The notes: generated by a model from the letters alone, not told the origin. 64,000 nt of DNA from Tangfeifania diversioriginum (GCA_945873105.1 CAMCBW010000006.1:1-64000), one strand, 5' to 3'; numbered from the stretch's first letter, positions 46,603-54,718 are shown. Numbers and translations: made by a program.

Positions 46603-46902
46603 CTATAATCTAATCGAAAAATCAAGTTGTCCTTCCAATCCCAATTGAACAATCTTTTGCAAAGTTGATATTCGAACTTCTTTGATATTATTTTCAATTT
46701 TTGATATATATGATTTTGATGTTCCGACTTTTTCAGCTAATTCTGCCTGAGTAAGTCCTTTTTCCATTCGTGCTTCATACAATAAAGTTCCAAGCTTAAA
46801 ATTTTCATACCCTTGATCAAGTTCATCTCTTGATTTAGTTCCTTTTACGCCATAATGCTTGTCCTTGAATGCATCAAGCGTCATCTTTTTATTCGTTTTC
46901 AT
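46603..46902 (-). CDS. higA: HigA-like XRE antitoxin
   Basis: 99 residues. The C-terminal half (LLYEARMEKGLTQAELAEKV GTSKSYISKIENN in order) is a classic XRE helix-turn-helix. The N-terminal arm (MTLDAFKDKHYGVKGTKSRD) is the toxin-binding part. Its start lies 14 bp inside the toxin gene, so the two are translationally coupled in toxin-first order. Confidence 0.92.
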   Translation of the reverse strand: MKTNKKMTLDAFKDKHYGVKGTKSRDELDQGYENFKLGTLLYEARMEKGLTQAELAEKVGTSKSYISKIENNIKEVRISTLQKIVQLGLEGQLDFSIRL

Positions 46903-47239
46903 TTCTATATTCCTCCATAATTTTTAGTGCTTTTTCAATCTCTTTTTTAGGAGTCTGTTGCGTTTTCTTATGAAATCCGTTTGCAAGAATTATCAGATTG
47001 CCATGGTCGAAAAAACAAAAGATTCTAAAAATATCACTTCCATGTTTAATCCTGATCTCATATAATCCTTCAGTCGATTCTATGTGCTTAAAATACGTTT
47101 CAGGAATTCTTTCTAACTCCTCAATCAACCCGATAGTCCAGATAATTTTCGACTTTACTTTTTCTGATTGTTCAATGAAAAACTTTTCAAAGTAATCGCT
47201 GTAGAAAATAGCTGTCCTATATTTTCGTTTTGATTCCAT
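46889..47239 (-). CDS. higB: HigB/Gp49-type mRNA interferase toxin
   Basis: 116 residues of the RelE superfamily, phage Gp49-like branch: FFIEQSEKVKSKIIWTIGLI, KHIESTEGLYEIRIKHGSDI FRIFCFFDHG and ILANGFHKKTQQTPKKEIEK in order. Basic and histidine residues in the last two blocks are those expected for ribosome-dependent mRNA cutting. The upstream region carries two copies of an 82-bp element. Confidence 0.92.
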   Translation of the reverse strand: MESKRKYRTAIFYSDYFEKFFIEQSEKVKSKIIWTIGLIEELERIPETYFKHIESTEGLYEIRIKHGSDIFRIFCFFDHGNLIILANGFHKKTQQTPKKEIEKALKIMEEYRNENE

Positions 47240-47408
47240 GAAATGCCTATGAGAATATGTTCACACTAACCGAAAATGAATATCTGGGTCTTCCATCAGA
47301 CCATTAAAAAGCAAATTTTATACTGATGAAATACCCATGAGAATATGTTCTCACCAACCGAATATGATTATGTGGGTATTCCATTTGGCCATTGAAAAAC
47401 AAATTATA
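47239..47408. repeat. Duplicated 82-bp element upstream of higB
   Basis: 47239-47320 and 47327-47408 align along their length (TGAAATRCCYATGAGAATAT at both starts, then AACCGAA-ATGA, GGG-TTCC and CAAATT at matching places). The second copy has facing AATACCCAT and ATGTGGGTATT arms. Probable operator/promoter region of higBA. Confidence 0.65.
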
Positions 47409-47508
47409 ATCAAATGAAACAAAGATATGAAATGTTTCACTAAAGTGCAACTGATTTTTAAATCATCCAACCCGCTTGCGATGATTTGAATACAGTGCCC
47501 TTTGTATT

Positions 47509-48165
47509 CTACCGAAAACACTTGAGCTGGCCGAAGAATCCCTCCTCTTTGAAATTACTATTTTTCAGATCGGCAGCCATCCGGTCAAGCAGCTTGATCA
47601 ATCCCGACTCGTAGCTGTCATTTCGGATCGCAAAATTGATCCGCTTTTGCTTGGGCTCTCGTTTCACAACCCATCTGAATTCATAGGTTGTGGCGTCATA
47701 AAATTCGATAAGACCGGCAGGTAGAGGGTGTTTCCTCACGGGGCTAACCCGATCGAATGCGTTCACCATCTTCTTTTTAAACCTCTTGCTGACAGAAATT
47801 GAAGAAACAGTTGCTTGCAAAGAAGACACCTGCAATCTCTTTTTTTGCATGAATCCTGTCAGCACTTCCCGCCAAAGGTTTTGGTCGAGCAACCTCAATT
47901 CCAAAAAATAGCGACGGGCGCTATCCTTCAGGCATACAGAAAAATCGGCTTCAGCCATCGGATGCACCAGGTATGCAGCAATCAGCGAAGTCTTCGTTTC
48001 AGGAGTATTCACCGGCAACAACAATCGCTCTACTTCTGCTTGGTAAAACCGCAATACATCCGTTTGTGATTTTCCGGATTGTCCGTATGCCCCCATTGTG
48101 TCAACAAGGATGAAAAAGGCCATTTCCAAAAATCTAGGTATACAGAACAAGTAGAGCTTTTTCAT
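47509..48165 (-). CDS. Exported protein of unknown function
   Basis: About 218 residues from the ATG at 48165. A hydrophobic start (MKKLYLFCIPRFLEMAFFIL) is a possible signal peptide. I recognise no domain in the body, which has VLRFYQAEVERLLLPVNTPE and RYFLELRLLDQNLWREVLTG, then a basic stretch SKRFKKKMVNAFDRVSPVRK, and ends KEEGFFGQLKCFR. Its ATG overlaps the TGA of the small secreted protein upstream (ATGA), so the two are co-translated. An upstream TTG in the same frame is less likely. Confidence 0.65.
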   Translation of the reverse strand: MKKLYLFCIPRFLEMAFFILVDTMGAYGQSGKSQTDVLRFYQAEVERLLLPVNTPETKTSLIAAYLVHPMAEADFSVCLKDSARRYFLELRLLDQNLWREVLTGFMQKKRLQVSSLQATVSSISVSKRFKKKMVNAFDRVSPVRKHPLPAGLIEFYDATTYEFRWVVKREPKQKRINFAIRNDSYESGLIKLLDRMAADLKNSNFKEEGFFGQLKCFR

Positions 48166-48386
48166 AGAGGTAAAAAGTTGAATTTTTCCCATTGAACATT
48201 ATCCACCGTCCGTAAGTTTGAAATGGTCTTTAAGCCTTTCATAAAAATATTGCGGTTAGTATGATCGATAAAACGATGACCAGTAAAATCAATATTGCCT
48301 GATTTATTAACCCCGTTGGTGTGTATATGGGTATAGGTCGTGGCGCTTACGAAAAGAACCAATACAAAGACTAAAAGCTTTCTCAT
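48162..48386 (-). CDS. Small secreted hypothetical protein
   Basis: 74 residues: signal peptide MRKLLVFVLVLFVSATTYTH, then a short mature part (NGVNKSGNIDFTGHRFIDHT NRNIFMKGLKTISN in order) with no known motif. The stop overlaps the start of the next exported protein by four bases (ATGA). Function unknown. The pair is framed by a palindrome-rich repeat on its upstream side. Confidence 0.6.
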   Translation of the reverse strand: MRKLLVFVLVLFVSATTYTHIHTNGVNKSGNIDFTGHRFIDHTNRNIFMKGLKTISNLRTVDNVQWEKFNFLPL

Positions 48387-48423
48387 ACCATTAGATTTTA
48401 GATTAGGAACATAAAAATATATA

Positions 48424-48546
48424 TATTTTATCCCGTTAGGGATTTAATGTGGGTAGAAAATGATAATCCAAGATTATATCGTCCCGTACGGGTCGAGATG
48501 GCTTATTATACAAATGTTTTCTACCCACATTTTGTGCCTACGGCAC
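48424..48546. repeat. Palindrome-rich dispersed element, full copy
   Basis: Four stems in about 120 bp: ATCCC-GTTA-GGGAT (48430-48443); a 15-bp perfect inverted pair AATGTGGGTAGAAAA (48446-48460) and TTTTCTACCCACATT (48517-48531); CCCGTACGGG (48483-48492); and GTGCC-TAC-GGCAC (48534-48546). A shorter copy is at 53583-53650. Confidence 0.75.
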
Positions 48547-48588
48547 ATGAAGCAGGATATAATTGTTTGAATTTTCCCGAAGTTTCCT

Positions 48589-50457
48589 TTACTCCTTCGC
48601 CAAAACTTCCTTTGCCTTTTCGAGGTATTCATCCCTGCCCTCCAGGATGGCCTCCATCGTATGCGTGACCGGATAGTCCGGTTTGAAACCAATCAAATGA
48701 TGTTGCGAACCATCGTGCTTCAGGACTTTCATCCCTGTCCACCAGATTGAATATCCGCCCATTAACGGGATTGGATTATAATTGCCGTTGGTGCCGGCGG
48801 TAACGTCTCCCACCAGTTTCCCCAATTTGTAGTAGTCAATGATTCCCAGGAAGGTTTCGCCGGAACTTACGTCGTAGGGGTGCGTCAGGAAGATCAGTTT
48901 TGCCTTGATACAGGGCTCCTTTGGCGCTATCTGCCATCTCGCAGTATCCCAAAAAACATTTTTGCGGTCCGGGTAGGGGGAAACGGGAACATTCCACCTG
49001 GCACTCCATACCGGTTCTTGAATAATATGGGAAATAAAAAAGCGGGGATCCTTTAATGTGTTGATAACAACTGCCTTTGCTCCTACTAATTTTTTTAGCG
49101 TTGCATCGGTATTCCAATCATAGTTATTCATATAGTAAATACCGTCACCCAAATATGTAAAAACCGGGTTAAAATCCTTGAACAATGGATTGAAGAATTG
49201 GTTGCACAATACTTGTCTGGTCGCCTGCACTTTTATCTTTTTCCCTTGTCTGACTACCAATACAGTGGCTTTACTCTCTTTAAAATCGGAACCAAACAGG
49301 TTCAACGCCCTGTACTGCCTTAATTGGGGAGAACCCGATATCAAATCTTCCTGTTCTTTGAGGACTTCAGCTGCTGCTTTCCCATCGATACTTTGAATGA
49401 TATCACCTCTTTGAAACATCCTGGTTTCGGAAGAAGCTATGACGACGATCTCCTTCCCGATCAAACTGACCATGATCGGAAATCCCCATTGTTTAAGTTG
49501 TTGAGCGAATACCACTCCATGACCATCTTCCAGTTTCGCCACCATTCTGCTCAACGCCTTGAAATAGTCAACCTCCGTTTCCCCCCTGTATACGTCATTC
49601 AATGCAACCGAAAGTTCCTGCTCCCAATCGACCTTGACCACCTCAAAATAGGGATAGAAATGCTGGAAGACATTCCAGGCAATCACCACATTGGCCAACC
49701 GGACCGCAAGATCTTCCGTACTCAGAAATTGCTCTTTTTGAACTCCTGCATTTCCGCTCTTTTGACCTGCTGGCGCAGATAGCTTTGGCATCAGGTCCCC
49801 GGCATAGAATGGCTTCGCGGATAACTGCCTGGGGCTTGAACTGGCACTGGGCATACTGTCCAACTGGTCAGTAAGTTGTTTCAATGAATTGAAATCTGAA
49901 ACCGGATAGGTATGTTCCTTGTCTCCAAACAAAACCAGCGGCATGGTCAGGATCAAATGGTTTCCGATCTCCTTTCGGATAAATTCCCCCAGTTTGGCGG
50001 TGTGATAGGTATCTGTCCTGGAAGGACGTGAATCATCCCGGATGGTATCCCGGTTGAGTCGGGTACTGTGGTATATATTGCTTAGTTTTCCCAAATAGAC
50101 CCCGTAATGCTTCCAGGTGACCGGTTTCATTCCGGAAGTATCCCCGGGAGTGATGGATTGGAACGAAAAGGAGATGGTTTTCTTTTCGTCCTCGATCCGG
50201 ATGGCCGGGGCAATGGGTTTAAATAATGCAAGAAGTATTTGATTTAATTCTTCTTCGTTTTTGGCATTTTCAACCTTTTGTACCCCGTAAACTGCCAACT
50301 TTTCCCAAGCAATTTTGGCTGCTTCATCGCCAGGATAAAACCATCTGACATAGCCGTAAACCCTGGTAAAGGTCTGTACATTGGAAACCTTTCTGTTACT
50401 ATTGGTACAACCAATGATCAACATAAAAAGAGGTAAGAAGATGAAATAAAATTTCAT
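48589..50457 (-). CDS. S41-family (C-terminal processing-like) peptidase lipoprotein
   Basis: 622 residues. MKFYFIFLPLFMLIIGC is a lipoprotein signal, placing it in the cell envelope. An N-terminal domain (VQTFTRVYGYVRWFYPGDEA) precedes a PDZ-like part (MFQRGDIIQSIDGKAAAEVL, about residues 340-370) and the S41 protease domain. PYDVSSGETFLGIIDYYK holds the nucleophile (about Ser532), and VGDVTAGTNGNYN follows as in tail-specific proteases. The long N-terminal domain is typical of the Bacteroidota branch. It probably digests exported proteins or peptides; substrate unknown. Transcribed alone. Confidence 0.88.
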   Translation of the reverse strand: MKFYFIFLPLFMLIIGCTNSNRKVSNVQTFTRVYGYVRWFYPGDEAAKIAWEKLAVYGVQKVENAKNEEELNQILLALFKPIAPAIRIEDEKKTISFSFQSITPGDTSGMKPVTWKHYGVYLGKLSNIYHSTRLNRDTIRDDSRPSRTDTYHTAKLGEFIRKEIGNHLILTMPLVLFGDKEHTYPVSDFNSLKQLTDQLDSMPSASSSPRQLSAKPFYAGDLMPKLSAPAGQKSGNAGVQKEQFLSTEDLAVRLANVVIAWNVFQHFYPYFEVVKVDWEQELSVALNDVYRGETEVDYFKALSRMVAKLEDGHGVVFAQQLKQWGFPIMVSLIGKEIVVIASSETRMFQRGDIIQSIDGKAAAEVLKEQEDLISGSPQLRQYRALNLFGSDFKESKATVLVVRQGKKIKVQATRQVLCNQFFNPLFKDFNPVFTYLGDGIYYMNNYDWNTDATLKKLVGAKAVVINTLKDPRFFISHIIQEPVWSARWNVPVSPYPDRKNVFWDTARWQIAPKEPCIKAKLIFLTHPYDVSSGETFLGIIDYYKLGKLVGDVTAGTNGNYNPIPLMGGYSIWWTGMKVLKHDGSQHHLIGFKPDYPVTHTMEAILEGRDEYLEKAKEVLAKE

Positions 50458-50499
50458 AACCCAAAGATTTATATTAAAATGATGTAAAAAATTCTGCTT

Positions 50500-51078
50500 T
50501 CAATGAAGTGAATTTTGTTGCGCTATTATCCCATCCAACATTTCCATAATGTGTTCTTTTTCAATAATTAACATCCCGATACGTTCTTTCGACACGCCAC
50601 TCCTTAGCTTAAAATCATACACAGGTTTGGAATCAATTAGTCTCGATTCAAAACAGTTAAAACTTATCGAATCCCGCTGACCGAGATTTTCAGCGACTTC
50701 CAACAGATGGCTGGATATGAAAAAGAGACTTCCCTTGACTCTTGCAAGCGCGGAAATAATTGACAATGAACCATCATAGGCATCTTTCACATTATTCTTC
50801 AGCGGAGATCTGTCCACTTTGAGGTAGTACTCGATAAATTCAATATTTCTGGGCACAAGGTGGATGGAGATATCATTCGAAAAAAAGAAATTAATCTCTG
50901 CTTGACGACTTTCGAGCAGCTCAATATCGGCTACTGGTATCCACATCAGTCTTTGAAGCAATTCCTGACCTCCTTTCGTTTCAGCCCTGTTGTAAAAGGA
51001 AAATATCGATTTTTCGTCTTTCCTGTAACCAAATAATCCAAGGTCGGAGATTGTCTGCCTGTCTATGTCAAAATTCAT
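50500..51078 (-). pseudogene. MutS-like gene with in-frame deletion of the ATPase core
   Basis: 192 residues. Residues 1-94 (DRQTISDLGLFGYRKDEKSI FSFYNRAETKGGQELLQRLM in order) match the start of the roughly 440-residue MutS-related proteins of Bacteroidota. Residues 96-192 (NVKDAYDGSLSIISALARVK, FFISSHLLEVAENL, YDFKLRSGVSKERIGMLI) match the last part of a MutS ATPase, after the Walker B region. The Walker A and B motifs that should lie between are missing. The join, near residue 95 (about 50795), keeps the frame. Most likely a deletion remnant; a small dominant-negative or regulatory protein cannot be ruled out. Confidence 0.8.
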
Positions 51079-51247
51079 GGATAGAATTTAGTGGTCCGCT
51101 AATGTAATAGATTGTAAAATAGGCAGTTGTTAAATATGATTAATTGTTATGTTAAAAATGCGGAAAATTGTAATGGATATGATTGTGGTCAATGGATATC
51201 TAACCTGTCGCTAAATACGCTCCTCCTCCCACTATAGACTTGAAGAC

Positions 51248-51278
51248 TTGAAAGGACTTCATAAAATCATTATCTTTG
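51248..51278 (+). promoter_or_regulatory. Promoter of the DUF4160-DUF2442 pair
   Basis: TTG at 51248-51250, a 20-nt spacer and a perfect TATCTTTG (51271-51278) match the Bacteroidota -33/-7 consensus. Predicted start is about 8 nt before the ATG at 51293, giving a very short leader. Confidence 0.6.
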
Positions 51279-51292
51279 ATAAAAGATTTGCC

Positions 51293-51595
51293 ATGCCAAA
51301 ATTGTATGAATATTTCTGACTGATTTTCTTGTTTTATTCTCAAGAGCATGAACCAATTCATGTGCAAGGAAAATTTCAAGACAAGGAAAGTAAAGCTGAA
51401 ATTATTTTTGAGAATGGTAAATTCAGAGAGATTGTGATCAAAGATGTTCAGGGCAAGGAACCATTGGATACACAAAATCTAAAAAAATTTAAAAAAGTGC
51501 TCGAATTGTACAGAGATGATATTGTTAGAAAATGGATTGACTTTTTTGTCTATAATATTGAGATCACACCAGAAAAGATAACAAAAAAACTTTAG
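51293..51595 (+). pseudogene. DUF4160 protein gene interrupted by an in-frame TGA
   Basis: From the ATG at 51293 the frame reads MPKLYEYF, then TGA (51317-51319), then continues in the same frame as LIFLFYSQEHEPIHVQGKFQ and on to a stop at 51595. MPKLYEYFG followed by a hydrophobic strand and EHEPIHVHG is the normal DUF4160 beginning, so the TGA most likely replaced a Gly codon (GGA). DUF4160 proteins occur with DUF2442 as a toxin-antitoxin-like pair, and the DUF2442 gene follows after four bases. The rest of the frame is intact, so the mutation is recent, a sequencing error, or read through. Confidence 0.82.
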
Positions 51596-51599
51596 CGCC

Positions 51600-51845
51600 A
51601 TGTTGGTTATTTCGATAAAGAAGGCTGATTATATTGGTGATTATCAAATAAAATTTACATTTTCTGACGGTGTGGAGAGATTGATCGATTTCTCCGGTTT
51701 CTTGATTTCTGCTAAAAATCCAATGACAAAGAAGTATCTGGATAAGCAGTTATTTGGAAAATTCACCATTGAATATGGTGATATAATCTGGAATGATTAC
51801 GAAATGTGTTTCCCGATCTGGGATTTACACGAAGGGAAAATCTAA
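51600..51845 (+). CDS. DUF2442 protein
   Basis: 81 residues. VISIKKADYIGDYQIKFTFS DGVERLIDFSGFL in order, and IWNDYEMCFPIWDLHEGKI are DUF2442 features. Proteins of this family accompany DUF4160 proteins and are treated as one half of a putative toxin-antitoxin pair; which half is which is not settled. It sits four bases after the broken DUF4160 gene and shares its promoter. Confidence 0.85.
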   Translation: MLVISIKKADYIGDYQIKFTFSDGVERLIDFSGFLISAKNPMTKKYLDKQLFGKFTIEYGDIIWNDYEMCFPIWDLHEGKI

Positions 51846-51904
51846 ACACCAGCTAGAAGGGTAATTTATAATTCATTGCATCAGCGCCAAATGGGGGTTG
51901 AAAT

Positions 51905-52237
51905 TTAAGCGAGCAAATTATCTATCTCTAGTTTCAATGCAGGTAAATATCTTGCGATCGTTCCCCATACAATCTCATTGTCAATTTTATCATAACCATG
52001 GATCACCCGATTGCGCATACTGATAATTTGTCGTTTACCTGATATCTGAATAGTAGAATCTGCTTTTTCAATCCGGCTCATGGCTTCTCCAATTATTTCA
52101 AACTCACGTTCCACTGCCCTTCTTAGCATTTTATCGGCCAAATAAACTTTAAAATCGCGTTTGTCACCGAGATATTTATAGATGGAATCGATTGATTCTT
52201 GAATATCAAAGAGATATTTTTTTGTCTCATCATCCAT
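51905..52237 (-). CDS. hepT: HepT-like HEPN-domain protein
   Basis: 110 residues, all-helical. The HEPN ribonuclease motif R-x4-H is in SMRNRVIHGYDKID. YLFDIQESIDSIYKYLGDKR at the start and a helix KMLRRAVEREFEIIGEAMSR are typical of HepT. In the characterised MntA-HepT system the HEPN protein is an RNase kept inactive by nucleotide addition. It overlaps the partner gene by eight bases. Confidence 0.92.
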   Translation of the reverse strand: MDDETKKYLFDIQESIDSIYKYLGDKRDFKVYLADKMLRRAVEREFEIIGEAMSRIEKADSTIQISGKRQIISMRNRVIHGYDKIDNEIVWGTIARYLPALKLEIDNLLA

Positions 52238-52532
52238 ATAACAATGTTTTTGTTTTGTTTATAGAATTTATAAAATATGGATTAGACAAGGACTTATCAG
52301 TAACTAAGTCAACAGGGCGCTGAAACAGAACTTCAAATTTTTCTGCCAGTTCAAAGTAGGTATCCGCATAATCACCGTAGTCCATCGGTTTAAAGGAGAT
52401 TAGCAAATCAATGTCACTTTTGTCATTAAAGCTGTCGGTGCAGACTGAGCCAAAAACAAATAACGACGCTACATTATGGGCGACACACAATGATTTGATT
52501 TGCTCAATATTGTCGGATATTAGTCTTTGCAT
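52230..52532 (-). CDS. mntA: MntA-like nucleotidyltransferase antitoxin
   Basis: About 100 residues from the ATG at 52532 (MQRLISDNIEQIKSL). VFGSVCTDSFNDKSDIDLLI holds the minimal nucleotidyltransferase motif GS-x10-D-x-D. In the known system it transfers AMP to a tyrosine of HepT and so silences it. An in-frame TTG further upstream is unlikely as start. First gene of the pair. Confidence 0.9.
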   Translation of the reverse strand: MQRLISDNIEQIKSLCVAHNVASLFVFGSVCTDSFNDKSDIDLLISFKPMDYGDYADTYFELAEKFEVLFQRPVDLVTDKSLSNPYFINSINKTKTLLYG

Positions 52533-52593
52533 TTCAATGTTTTGTACAAATCTACCATTAATGCTGAAATTGCACAATCGATGTTCGAAGCAT

Positions 52594-53412
52594 TTATTTC
52601 CCTCTCTGCCCCCGGTAATATTTCATTGCCTCCGGAAGTTTGGCTTCAATTTTGGCGATCCGGTTCTGGTCGAGCGGGTGGGTACTCAGCAACTCGGGGG
52701 GTTTTGACCCGCCATTCCGGGCCATGGTTTGCCAAAAACCAACACTCTCGCCGGGATCATAGCCGGCCATGGCCATGAAGTAGAGCCCCATCTCATCTGC
52801 TTCGTATTCGTGTGTCCTGGAAAAGGGCAGCATGTATCCGAGCTGGGATCCTACGCCAAAAGCTGCCATGGCAAGCATTTGGGTCTCCTGAGGCTTTTCG
52901 GAGAGCGCGATGGACAAGCCTGCACCGACACCCTGGGTTACCAATTATTGACTCATTCTTTCACTTCCGTGCCTTGCAATGGCGTGTGCAATTTCATGAC
53001 TCATTACAGTGGCCAGTTGGGCATCGTTCTTCATGAGCGGAAGAATTCCCGTATAGACTACCACCTTCCCGCCGGGCATGCACCAGGCATTCACACTCTT
53101 GTCTTCTACCAGGTTGAATTCCCATTTGTATCCATCCAGGTAAGAAGACATACCCTTCTGTTCCAGGTAGCTGGCAACTGCCGCCGCAATGTTGGCCCCC
53201 ACTTTTTTGACCCGCGCCGTTTCAACTTTGTTGGTGGAAATTTTGTTGGATTTCAAAAACTGATCGTACTGGCTCAGGCTCAGGGCCATCACCTCCGATT
53301 CGCTGACCAGGCTCAGCTGCTTGCGGCCCGTCAGGGGTACCGTGGCACAGGAGGCAAGTAAAACTGCCAGTATCAGGGCAGTTTTTGGTATAAATCTTGA
53401 TATGTTTTCCAT
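52594..53412 (-). pseudogene. M48-family metallopeptidase lipoprotein gene split by an in-frame TAA
   Basis: The frame runs from the ATG at 53412 (lipoprotein signal ending LLASC) through VMSHEIAHAIARHGSERMSQ to a TAA at 52947-52945. It then continues in the same frame as LVTQGVGAGLSIALSEKPQE ... RTHEYEADEMGLYFMAMAGY ... STHPLDQNRIAKIEAKLP to 52594. HEIAH supplies two zinc ligands and EYEAD the third, and they are now on opposite sides of the stop. A single C-to-T change in CAA (Gln) explains it. Whole length would be 272 residues, normal for Oma1/BepA-like envelope peptidases. Confidence 0.88.
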
Positions 53413-53445
53413 CTAAGCTGTCTAAATTATTCAGTTGTTATTTAA

Positions 53446-53543
53446 ACGCAGAGAACCGCAAAGTTTTTCGCAGAGTACCGCAAAGAAATCCAGAAATAGC
53501 AATCTCTGCGGCTCTTAGCGCTTCTTCGCGGCTCTCTGCGGTT
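53446..53543. repeat. GCAGAGAACCGCAAAG-type inverted repeat
   Basis: CGCAGAGAACCGCAAAG and CGCAGAGTACCGCAAAG on the left face AATCTCTGCGGCTCTTAGCG and CGGCTCTCTGCGGTT on the right. It lies upstream of the M48 gene. Confidence 0.6.
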
Positions 53544-53582
53544 AAAAATTTCACGCTCAAAAATGGTTAACCAAATGACATT

Positions 53583-53650
53583 GCCCATGCGGGACGAAAT
53601 ATTCACCTTTTGTCGATTTTCTACCCACGTAAAATCCCTGGAGGGAATAA
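53583..53650. repeat. Palindrome-rich dispersed element, short copy
   Basis: CCCATGCGGGACGAAAT, GATTTTCTACCCAC and AAAATCCCTGGAGGGA occur in the same order as in the reverse complement of 48424-48546. The outer left arm is missing. Confidence 0.6.
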
Positions 53651-53668
53651 ATCATAAACTTACAACTA

Positions 53669-54544
53669 TCAACTATAAATCAAATGCTTGCTTGCCTGTA
53701 ACGTATTGTACAGCAGGGAGGCAATCGTCATTGGCCCTACCCCGCCGGGAACAGGGGTAATGAAGGAGCACTTCGGGGCTACCTCGTCGAATTTCACATC
53801 GCCCTTCAGCTTGAAGCCGGATTTGGTCTGGTCGGAGGCTACGCGGGTAGTCCCGACATCAATTACTACAGCTCCCTCCTTGACCATGTCGGCAGTCAAA
53901 AACTCCGGCATACCGAGTGCAGCCACAATGATATCTGAATTCAGGCAGATCTCCTTTAGATTTTTGGTCCGGCTGTGGCAAAGGGTTACCGTACAGTCCA
54001 CCCCTTTCTGCGATAGCAGGATGCTCATCGGCCGACCCACAATGTTGCTTCTTCCGATGACGGCACAACTCTTGCCTTTGGTCTCAATCTTGTACCTGCG
54101 CAAAAGCTCCATAATGCCAAACGGGGTAGCCGATACAAAAGCGGGCATTCCTGCGACCACTCTTCCTACATTGACAGGATGGAATCCATCCACATCTTTT
54201 TTGGGATCGATGGTTTCGATCACCTTCTCCTCGGAGATATGTTTGGGCAAGGGTAACTGAACGATAAAACCGTCAATGGAGGGATTCTGGTTGAGTTCGC
54301 TGATACATTGCAGCAATTCTGTTTCAGAAACCGTATCTTCAAAACGGATCAGTGTCGATTCAAAACCCACCAGTTCGCAGGCCTTCACTTTGGCAGCCAC
54401 ATAGGTTTCACTGCCACCGTCGTGACCGACCAGAATGGCGGCGAGATGGGGCTTCTTTTTACCTTCCGCAACAATTTGCGCAACCTCTTCGGCTATCTCC
54501 TGCTTCAGGATGGATGCGATTTCTTTTCCGTCGATTAAGATCAT
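53669..54544 (-). CDS. folD: Bifunctional methylenetetrahydrofolate dehydrogenase/cyclohydrolase
   Basis: 291 residues; interconverts methylene-, methenyl- and formyl-tetrahydrofolate. [19 protein letters not shown] holds the catalytic Tyr48 and Lys52. [38 protein letters not shown] (NADP site) and [18 protein letters not shown] are the other signatures. Complete. Transcribed downstream of ffh's neighbourhood in the same direction, with a 7-bp repeat array upstream of its start. Confidence 0.97.
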   Translation of the reverse strand: MILIDGKEIASILKQEIAEEVAQIVAEGKKKPHLAAILVGHDGGSETYVAAKVKACELVGFESTLIRFEDTVSETELLQCISELNQNPSIDGFIVQLPLPKHISEEKVIETIDPKKDVDGFHPVNVGRVVAGMPAFVSATPFGIMELLRRYKIETKGKSCAVIGRSNIVGRPMSILLSQKGVDCTVTLCHSRTKNLKEICLNSDIIVAALGMPEFLTADMVKEGAVVIDVGTTRVASDQTKSGFKLKGDVKFDEVAPKCSFITPVPGGVGPMTIASLLYNTLQASKHLIYS

Positions 54545-54576
54545 ATAGATAGGGATAATTTATTCTTTGTTTTACA

Positions 54577-54716
54577 AGCTATTAGCTATTAGCTGTTAGC
54601 TTAGGCCTGCGACTAATTTTGAATGATACCGACCATCTCCAAGTTACACCCCTAATAGCTAACAGCTAATTACTAACAGCTAAAGGCTAATAGCTAATGG
54701 CTAATAACCAACAGCC
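54577..54716. repeat. 7-bp tandem arrays facing each other between folD and ffh
   Basis: AGCTATT, AGCTATT, AGCTGTT (54577-54597) face nine units in perfect 7-bp register (54654-54716: AATAGCT, AACAGCT, AATTACT, AACAGCT, AAAGGCT, AATAGCT, AATGGCT, AATAACC, AACAGCC), ending two bases from the ffh stop. A long hairpin could form. Confidence 0.85.
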
Positions 54717-54718
54717 TT

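Noticed and set aside
48162-48386. NVEAL-type bacteriocin-like leader peptide
   Set aside because: The small secreted protein lacks the NVEAL motif and a double-glycine site.
53563-53760. 65-codon plus-strand frame near folD
   Set aside because: It runs through the short palindrome-rich repeat copy and into antisense folD.
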